Part shown: positions 57,399 to 64,000 of the stretch, piece by piece
Layout of the letters: every line of letters starts with the position of its first letter
Numbering within the stretch: the first letter of the stretch is position 1
Assembly: GCA_019261985.1 (NCBI GenBank)
Contig: JAFAQY010000027.1
Coordinates: forward strand, 124,001 to 188,000
Direction of reading: 5' to 3'
From: Bryobacterales bacterium
GTDB taxonomy: Bacteria; Acidobacteriota; Terriglobia; Bryobacterales; Bryobacteraceae
DNA: 64,000 bases
Program-made: the position numbers and the translations under genes
Notes under the pieces: generated by a model
Told to the model about the DNA's origin: nothing
What the model saw: only the letters and a program-made list of their open reading frames with translations
Databases searched by the model: none

Positions 57399-58369
57399 GG
57401 GTTCTGGTAACCGGCGGAGCGGGATTCATCGGGTCTCACGTTTGTGAGCGCCTCCTCTGCGACGGCCACGAGGTCTCGATTATCGACGACCTCAATGACT
57501 TTTACTCGCCCGCGCTCAAACGCGAGAACCTCGGCTGCATTACCTCGGCGGGCCCAGCGTGCTTCTTCCACGCCGATATTTGCGACGAGATTGCTGTTCA
57601 GCGCGTCTTCGACGCGACCTTGCCGGAGGCGGTCATCCACCTTGCCGGTCGCGCGGGCGTCCGGCCAAGTTTGGAGCAACCGCTCCTCTATGAACAGGTC
57701 AATGTCCGCGGCACGTTGGTGCTGCTGGAACAATGCCGCCGTCTCGGTATCCGGAAGTTCATAATGGCTTCGTCCAGCTCCGTCTACGGCGCCGCCAATC
57801 GCGTTCCGTTCCGGGAAGACGATCACGTTAGCCACCCGATCTCTCCCTATGCAGCCACGAAGATCGCGGCCGAGCGTCTCGCCTACACTTATTCGCATTT
57901 GTACGGAATCGGAGTAACGTGCTTCCGGTTTTTCACGGTTTACGGCCCGCGCCAGCGCCCGGACCTGGCGATCCGCAAGTTCACCGAAAAGATTCTTCAG
58001 GCACAGCCGATTCCGGTTTATGGCGATGGCTCCGCAAGCCGCGACTATACGTTCGTGCGGGATATCGTTAACGGTGTCATGGCGGCCATCGAACACGATT
58101 TCGCGTATGAAGTCTTCAACCTTGGAAATTCCAGTCCTCTGAGCCTGAGCGATTTGATTCGAAGCATCGAAACGGCCACCGCCCGCAAGGCGATCATCCG
58201 CCGCCTTCCGGATCAGCCCGGCGATGTCCCGATCACATACGCGGACGTAAGCAAGGCCGGCCGGCTGCTCGGGTACGCTCCGAAAACGCCATTCGAGCAA
58301 GGCATCCGGGAATTTGTGGACTGGCTGGCGTGTCGCCCGGTAGGACAAGCTTCAGCTTGTCCCGGCTGA
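57395..58369 (+). CDS. NAD-dependent epimerase/dehydratase (UDP-glucuronate 4-epimerase-like)
   Basis: [21 protein letters not shown]..., [29 protein letters not shown]; ATGA overlap with GT4. Confidence 0.92.
   Translation: [324 protein letters not shown]
58341..58363. repeat. Palindromic repeat family B, single unit inside converging gene ends
   Basis: taGGACAAGCTTCAGCTTGTCC; same core as 50137-50216. Confidence 0.75.
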
Positions 58370-59308
58370 AACTCCCTCCAGCACCAAGTCCTCTATCTCC
58401 GAGCCGCCATTGAAGCGCTCTAGTAGCGCCAGGCCCCGCCCGGTTTTTTGAAACACGCTTACGCAGTTGCGGGCCGGGCGTGGCTCCTCAATGGTCCTTC
58501 CCACGACCCAGATCCCCCCTTCGATTAAGCTGGCGCCTACAGCCGCGGCTCCGGCGCGCAGCCTGGTTGCATCGAAGTAGCCCGGATTCAAGATATTCAT
58601 CGTCCGTATCGCGTGAACGGGGCGGGGCAGCGCTTCGAATACCGAATGGGACCGCACTTCGAAGCGTGAATCCTTCGCGGCTAAGCGCCGGGCGACGGGA
58701 TGAATCAAGCTGATTTCTTGCACGCTCCAGTTGTCGCCGACGGCTTTGCGCGCGGCATTTTGAGCGTTCACTAAACCGGCTCGCGCGCGCTTCGCCAGCC
58801 ACCGGTTCACCGGATAATGAGCCGGTATCGGTTTTTGCAGCGATAGCACGAATGGCGGACGCACGTATTGTAAAGGCGTGCCGTCCGCCTCCAGGATGTA
58901 CGATTCCTTCCGGCCACGGAGCGAAGCTTCCTTCAGGCCCAGCAGAACGTCGGAAGCGATGACGCGAGCCTCCGGAAAATGCTGCCAGAGCGAAACCGCC
59001 CACTCGGCCGAAACCCGGCAATCCGATGCGGCCCAGTCGTGAACTTCCATCTCCTGCGCACGGAGGTTATTTTTAAGAATTTCGTTCACCAGCGGATCGA
59101 GGTCGGCGAACCGCTGCGCATAAGTGGAGCGGAAAATCCCGGAGGACAGCCGCAAATGCCGGACGATATGCTCGAAGACTTCCTCGGAATCCTCTTTGAG
59201 CAGTTGGTAGGAGATGACGTCAGCTTGATTCGGGTCAAACCGCGCAGCCGGAACTCCGGAGTCACACCGGACGCTTTGCGCTAAGCGCCAGATTCCAGTC
59301 TTGTACAT
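58352..59308 (-). CDS. CheR-like SAM-dependent methyltransferase-type protein
   Basis: MEVHDWAASDCRVSAEWAVSLWQHFPEARVIASDVLLGLKEAS resembles the DWAxSDxxxS.EW pattern. Confidence 0.55.
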   Translation of the reverse strand: MYKTGIWRLAQSVRCDSGVPAARFDPNQADVISYQLLKEDSEEVFEHIVRHLRLSSGIFRSTYAQRFADLDPLVNEILKNNLRAQEMEVHDWAASDCRVSAEWAVSLWQHFPEARVIASDVLLGLKEASLRGRKESYILEADGTPLQYVRPPFVLSLQKPIPAHYPVNRWLAKRARAGLVNAQNAARKAVGDNWSVQEISLIHPVARRLAAKDSRFEVRSHSVFEALPRPVHAIRTMNILNPGYFDATRLRAGAAAVGASLIEGGIWVVGRTIEEPRPARNCVSVFQKTGRGLALLERFNGGSEIEDLVLEGVSAGTS

Positions 59309-60420
59309 GGCTCCTCATCCGGCTGCGCGGCCCTAACGCGCTTGTTCGCCACAATGGCGCCCTCGATCAAAGTTCGATACTCCTCCACCATCCGCTCCTT
59401 TGAGTAACAGCGCACGGTGCGCTCCCGATTCGCCGCGCCCAGCATGCTTCTCCGATTTGGGTCCTTGCCGATTTGCCGCAGCGCCTGGGTGTAAGCCGGT
59501 TCATCGTTCGATGGCGCTACACAGCCGGGGGCGCTCTCACCTAAAAGCTCGCGGCTATCGCCAACATCCGTGCAGATGACCGGAAGGCCGGAGGCCATCG
59601 CCTCTAGCTGAGCATTTGAAACCTGCTCCGTCACCGAACTCATCGCAAACACGTCGAGACGGCGCAGAAATGCCGCTGGATCCGCCTGATGCCCGGCGAA
59701 CTCAACACGGCCGGCAATCCCGAGCTCCGAGACAAGCGCCGTTAACTCCGCGCGGCAGGGCCCTTCGCCCGCCAAAATCAGTTTGCTATTGGGCACGGCG
59801 GCCTTTGAGAAGGAGCGGATCAGCAGCATCAGATTCTTCTCCGGACGCAGGCCGCCGAGATATCCGAACACGACACCCTCGCGGGCGGCGGGGCCGTTGC
59901 GCGGCCGGTAGTGTTCCACGTCCACTCCCGTTGGGATCAACTGCACTTTATGCCGCAGCAATTTGAATTCGCGCCGGGCGATATTCAACATCGTTTTCGA
60001 GGTCACCACCGTTCGATAGATATTGTTCAGCACCAGCCGCCGCATCCAAACCCGCCGCCGTTTCAGCGATTGTGCTTCATCCGTTCCGAAGCCGCATTCG
60101 CTGTGGATAACAGGCACTCCCGCCAGCCGCGCTCCCAGAGTGCCTTCGAGCGCACCCCAGTTGTAGGTAAGCACAGCCGCCGGCCTCCACCCCGCCACCA
60201 GCGCGCGAAATGCGAGCGGACCGGTCGTTTTCGGCAGACCCTCCACCGTCGCATCCACTGAGCCGCTGATCGCCTTGGCCGCCTCCAAAACACCATCCAA
60301 AGCGATAATCCGGTGGGCGAATCGCGCTCCCATCGCGTTGATGATCGATACCATGCGCAACTGAGTTCCGCCCGGTCCGAAGCCGGGAAAGACGTGCAGA
60401 AGCCGGGGCGCCTCAGTCAT
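59281..60420 (-). CDS. Family 4 glycosyltransferase
   Basis: RLLHVFPGFGPGGTQLRMVSI..., IPTGVDVEHYRPR, VFGYLGGLRPEKNLMLLI, NAQLEAMASGLPVICTDVGDSREL. Confidence 0.92.
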   Translation of the reverse strand: MTEAPRLLHVFPGFGPGGTQLRMVSIINAMGARFAHRIIALDGVLEAAKAISGSVDATVEGLPKTTGPLAFRALVAGWRPAAVLTYNWGALEGTLGARLAGVPVIHSECGFGTDEAQSLKRRRVWMRRLVLNNIYRTVVTSKTMLNIARREFKLLRHKVQLIPTGVDVEHYRPRNGPAAREGVVFGYLGGLRPEKNLMLLIRSFSKAAVPNSKLILAGEGPCRAELTALVSELGIAGRVEFAGHQADPAAFLRRLDVFAMSSVTEQVSNAQLEAMASGLPVICTDVGDSRELLGESAPGCVAPSNDEPAYTQALRQIGKDPNRRSMLGAANRERTVRCYSKERMVEEYRTLIEGAIVANKRVRAAQPDEEPCTRLESGA

Positions 60421-61588
60421 ACACCAGAACCTTGCCGCCAGGCTGCAATATGTCCACCACGCGTTGCGCGTTGGCTTCCCACAGCAGACCCCGATCGTGG
60501 ATCGCCCGCAGCGCGCCTTGACCAACCCGCGCTCGAAGCGAAGAATCGAGCACCAATGCCGTGAGCGCCCGCGCAAAGCCCTCCGTGTCGCCAGGCTTGA
60601 ATAGCACCGCCGTCCGCCCGTTGTCGAGCAGTTCCTCGATGTTCTCCTGCCTGGGCGCGACGATAGCTTTCCCCAAACCCATGTACTCGATAATTTTCAT
60701 CGGACAGCAGTATTCGTTCGCCGCGGGCTGCACGGCGATTTCGACCAGATTGAGATACGCCGGGATGTCTTCATGCGAGACGGCGCCTGTAAAAATAACC
60801 GCGTTCCCTAGACCGACTTTTGCGACATAATCCCTCAGCTCCGGCGTTGCCGGCCCATCGCCGATCAGCATCAGCACGGCCCGATCCTTCCCCAGACCGG
60901 ATTGATGGAAGGCTTCGAGCAGAAACTCCAGGCCGTGCCAGCGCCGGAACCAGCCGACAAATCCAATCGCCACACGATCGCGAATTCCGAGCCGGTTCGC
61001 AAGCGCACTGTCCGGTTTTGAAACGAAGCGATGCAGGTTCACGCCGTTCGGCATCAGGTACAACTTTGTCTCGTGGACGCCGTTTTCCATCATGATCCGG
61101 CGCAAGGGGCCGGACACCACCACTACCCGAGTCGCACTGTTGCAGATCACACGCTCCATCCAAGCGGCGAATTTGCGCGCGCGTATTTCTTTGTCGCGGC
61201 TCATTTCAAGCGCCAGCGGCGAGTTCACTTCAACAATGATCGGCTTGCGCATCAGCGCGCTTGCGGCCACGCCTGAAAAATTTAGCAGGGAGTAGCGTTC
61301 GTAGATGAAATTCGCGCCGCTGCTTCGGATTTTGGAGCACAGCCACGGAATCGCGAAGAGGTTATAGCCTAGCTGAATAAGTTCAGAGGAAAAGGGAATG
61401 CGGCGGAATAGCTTTTTGAAGCCGGATTCTTGCGCCTCGCGCTCCGGCTCGCTGGTCCGATTTTCGGTTTCGACCAAAGAGGCGATTGTGACCTCATGCC
61501 CCAATCCGCGGAACGCCGCGACCATCTCCAAAATATGCACCTTCTGTGCGTCTGTGGCCCGGGTCCGGTGATGATACAGGATCTTCAC
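60413..61588 (-). CDS. Family 4 glycosyltransferase (probable GTG start)
   Basis: VKILYHHRTRATDAQKVHILEMVAAFRGLGHEVTI..., LMPNGVNLHRF, CCPMKIIEYMGLGKAIVAPRQENIEELL. Confidence 0.9.
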   Translation of the reverse strand: MKILYHHRTRATDAQKVHILEMVAAFRGLGHEVTIASLVETENRTSEPEREAQESGFKKLFRRIPFSSELIQLGYNLFAIPWLCSKIRSSGANFIYERYSLLNFSGVAASALMRKPIIVEVNSPLALEMSRDKEIRARKFAAWMERVICNSATRVVVVSGPLRRIMMENGVHETKLYLMPNGVNLHRFVSKPDSALANRLGIRDRVAIGFVGWFRRWHGLEFLLEAFHQSGLGKDRAVLMLIGDGPATPELRDYVAKVGLGNAVIFTGAVSHEDIPAYLNLVEIAVQPAANEYCCPMKIIEYMGLGKAIVAPRQENIEELLDNGRTAVLFKPGDTEGFARALTALVLDSSLRARVGQGALRAIHDRGLLWEANAQRVVDILQPGGKVLVYD

Positions 61589-62769
61589 CGTGAAACCGCC
61601 ACCTCCGATACCCGATCGAGCTCGTTGGTGACGAATTGCAAATTCTTCAACCAAGAGAAGCGTTGCTGCGCGTGCTGGCGAATGGCCGTGTCCGTTTGAG
61701 CCGAGTCCGCTGTCGAGGCGAATGCAGCGGCGTAGTCCGAAACGGACTCGCAACGTGTCACGCCCTCCGGCGCCGATTCGCCAAAGGTGCTCGCCACCGC
61801 GGGCGAGGCCAGCACACGCTTGCCCATCGCGAGGGCTTCCAATACCTTGTTCTGCACTCCGCGCGCGATCCGCAGAGGAGCGACCATCGCTCGGGCGTTT
61901 GCGAGATACGGCCGCACGTCGGAGACGCCGCCGGTAACGGCTATTCCCGGCGAATTTGCCAGCCGCCGAATCGAGTTGTCGGGATCGCGCCCCACGATTA
62001 CGAACTCCAGATTCGGCCACCTTGACCGCAGGCTTCCGAAGACGTTTTCCGCGAACCAGCAGCACGCATCCACGTTGGGGAAATAATTCATCTGCCCCAC
62101 GAACACTAAATATTGCCGCTTGGCCAATTCCGCGTTCGCGGGCGTGGTCCGCGGGTCGAAGCGCTCAAAATCGACGCCGTTAATCCAGTACTCCACTCGG
62201 GCGCGCGGCGCAATTTTTTGCAGCAGCTTCTGCTCGCGCGGCGTCGTCAAAAACGTGCACTCGGCGCGATTCGCGTACTCGGCTTCCAGCTTGCGGAATC
62301 TCCGGCCTTCCAGTTTGTAAATCGCGCCCGGCCAGCGGCGCTCGCCGTATTCCAGCCACTTCTCCGAGTCCACATCCACCATATCGATCCAAAGCGGAAC
62401 ATCGGAAGGGGCGAACTGTACCACGGCGGACGAGTAAGCCAGTGTCGCCGTCAGCGGAAGCGACCTCAATTCGCCGACGTGGGCCTGCATCCTTGAGCTA
62501 CGGTAGAAAGACGTATTCAGGCAGCCACCGAATGCGAACCGCATCGCCGCTGCCGCAAGCGCCTTCCGAGGCGAAATCAGTTCCGCGAAAACGGAAGCGC
62601 AAACATCCTGCATCTCCCCCGCCTTGTCGACCTCCGCGGCTGTTCTCGCAAAGCAGGCCAGATGCACGCGATGCTTTGCGGCCAATGCGTTCAGTTCGTG
62701 CCATGCCCGAATCTTCTCCCCTTTATCCGGAGGATTGGGAACGCAATGCGATAAAAACAGAATGTCCAT
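61585..62769 (-). CDS. Sugar transferase, PEP-CTERM/EpsH1-associated family (GT4)
   Basis: MDILFLSHCVPNPPDKGEKIRAWHELNALAAKHRVHLACFAR...NYFPNVDACCWFAENV...GVQNKVLEALAMGKRVLASP. Confidence 0.92.
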   Translation of the reverse strand: MDILFLSHCVPNPPDKGEKIRAWHELNALAAKHRVHLACFARTAAEVDKAGEMQDVCASVFAELISPRKALAAAAMRFAFGGCLNTSFYRSSRMQAHVGELRSLPLTATLAYSSAVVQFAPSDVPLWIDMVDVDSEKWLEYGERRWPGAIYKLEGRRFRKLEAEYANRAECTFLTTPREQKLLQKIAPRARVEYWINGVDFERFDPRTTPANAELAKRQYLVFVGQMNYFPNVDACCWFAENVFGSLRSRWPNLEFVIVGRDPDNSIRRLANSPGIAVTGGVSDVRPYLANARAMVAPLRIARGVQNKVLEALAMGKRVLASPAVASTFGESAPEGVTRCESVSDYAAAFASTADSAQTDTAIRQHAQQRFSWLKNLQFVTNELDRVSEVAVSR

Positions 62770-62774
62770 GGAAT

Positions 62775-62852
62775 TGGTAGGCGGAGCAGGGATTGAACGC
62801 TGCAACCTCCTCTGTGTTTAATAGAGGCGCTCTACCATTGAGCTATCCGCCT
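62775..62852 (-). tRNA. tRNA-like gene with encoded CCA, anticodon not confidently assignable
   Basis: AGGCGGA-TA-GCTC-AATGGTA-GAGC-G-CCTCT-ATTAAACAC-AGAGG-AGGTT-GCAGCGTTCAATCCCTGC-TCCGCCT-A-CCA: 7-bp acceptor stem, D arm, 5-bp anticodon stem. Confidence 0.75.
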
Positions 62853-62871
62853 ATAGATCATCGCCGCCGAC

Positions 62872-63927
62872 CTACGGAACCAACGAAACGAGCCGCGGCC
62901 CCAGGACTTTCGTTAATCCCAGAGGAAGCCGCTGCCATAACAGAATCGGCAGCCGGAAAGCTGAGTTTTCCGGCGAGTAATTGGGCAATTTTTTGCGCTT
63001 TACCAAGTGTACTTCGTACGGCAATGCCCGTTCCACCATCCCCCAATGCGATTTGAAATCATACGACCCCTTCACGCGCTTGCTGCGGCCGAAATCGAAC
63101 ACGCGATAGCCGTTCTGGCCGCCCCAGCGCATCAGATCGTAGTACATGAAATTGTTCGGCTGCGCGGCGTTATACGCAGGATCCGAAGCGCCGTAATAAG
63201 GCAGTACCTGATCGCGGAAATAGAAGCTCAGAACCGCCGCCACTACCTTCCCGGAAAGCGTGATCTCCCGTATACTCGCCATGCCCCCGAATTTTTCGAG
63301 CAGGGTAGAAAAATGACGCGCCGGAAAACACGGCGTACCCAGCCTGCGAAGATTGCGCGAATACAAATTCTCAAACGCTGCGATATTCGAGAATTCCTGC
63401 CGGCTCCCCAAATCCTCCTTCAAAGATTTCCGAACTGCCGCCCGAGTCTTGCGGGGAATCGAGTTCAAAATCGTTTCCTCGTCCGGGCCGATTTCCTGCG
63501 TGAACGTCACATAGCGCGAAATCCGCGGCAACCCGCTGCACTGCGCTTCCCAGGCATTTCGCAGCTCGATGTCCTGCACTTGTAGCCGCTCTCCAATTGC
63601 CTTCGCCCGTTCGAGCAGAGCCAACTGGGCCTCCTCCGAGTCCGCCAGAATTCCGCCGTAAACGGCAAACGGCGAGGAGATCAGCCGCTTTCCCGTCAGT
63701 AGATTGCTGACGAGGAAAAGAGGCAGAACGCCGCACACGCGGTCCTGCCGCACCGCCATCAGGCAAACTCCCCGGTACCCGAATGTGGTTTCGATGCTTT
63801 CCTTCCATGCCGTCAGGTGAAAAGGGCTGCCATGCGGATGTTCCAGGACGAACCGGTCCCATGCGGCGTAATCCTGGCGCTCCAAATCCCGGACCAGGGT
63901 AACCTCTCGCTCGATCTCAGTCTCCAT
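62872..63927 (-). CDS. FemAB-like (GNAT) PEP-CTERM system-associated protein
   Basis: DYAAWDRFVLEHPHGSPFHLTAWKESIETTFGYRG..., YNAAQPNNFMYYDLMRWGGQNGYRVFDFGRSKRVKGSYDFKSHWG. Confidence 0.93.
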   Translation of the reverse strand: METEIEREVTLVRDLERQDYAAWDRFVLEHPHGSPFHLTAWKESIETTFGYRGVCLMAVRQDRVCGVLPLFLVSNLLTGKRLISSPFAVYGGILADSEEAQLALLERAKAIGERLQVQDIELRNAWEAQCSGLPRISRYVTFTQEIGPDEETILNSIPRKTRAAVRKSLKEDLGSRQEFSNIAAFENLYSRNLRRLGTPCFPARHFSTLLEKFGGMASIREITLSGKVVAAVLSFYFRDQVLPYYGASDPAYNAAQPNNFMYYDLMRWGGQNGYRVFDFGRSKRVKGSYDFKSHWGMVERALPYEVHLVKRKKLPNYSPENSAFRLPILLWQRLPLGLTKVLGPRLVSLVP

Positions 63928-64000
63928 TCGGCAGGATTAACGCACGTCCCTTGCCACCAGTATGGATTCGCCCAAAACACGCGCCTTTGAATCTGTTGAA

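Noticed and set aside
57125-58348. 407-aa minus-strand ORF opposite the epimerase and GT4 genes
   Set aside because: Shadow ORF in high-GC DNA; the opposite strand encodes clear NAD-epimerase and GT4 motifs with ATGA coupling.
63937-64000. Partial upstream minus-strand CDS at the right edge, possibly a polysaccharide deacetylase of the exosortase locus
   Set aside because: Two open frames remain possible in about 60 nt and neither carries a diagnostic motif.

Overview
This window is about 58-60% GC and reads like a Solibacter/Bryobacterales-type acidobacterial chromosome. That lineage call is inferred from an ADOP-type permease, Solibacter-type C-terminal domains, and palindromic intergenic repeats. 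The left 11 kb is mostly housekeeping: motB/motA, a STAS protein, a formyl-CoA transferase plus formyltransferase pair, archaeal/eukaryotic-type proS, tpiA, an ADOP permease and rpiA. Between the permease and rpiA lies a decayed rpiA-5'/tpiA-3' chimeric scar. From about 11 kb to the right edge lies a large exosortase (XrtA/EpsH-type) exopolysaccharide locus. It contains an exosortase, EpsI, a NusG paralog, PrsT-like TPR lipoprotein, one PEP-CTERM protein, chain-length protein, AAA ATPase, BY-kinase, an asparagine-synthase-like amidotransferase, a flippase, many glycosyltransferases, an O-antigen-ligase-like protein and a FemAB-like protein. The most interesting candidate system is embedded in this locus. 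Three tandem giant secreted Ig-like proteins share an N-terminal cohesin-like module. A fourth, stand-alone copy of that module sits in the exosortase/epsI/nusG gene run. A large secreted polysaccharide-lyase-like protein further along ends in a dockerin-like module. I propose a cohesin/dockerin-type extracellular assembly tied to an exosortase/EPS locus. All family names come from reading motifs by eye; no searches were run.
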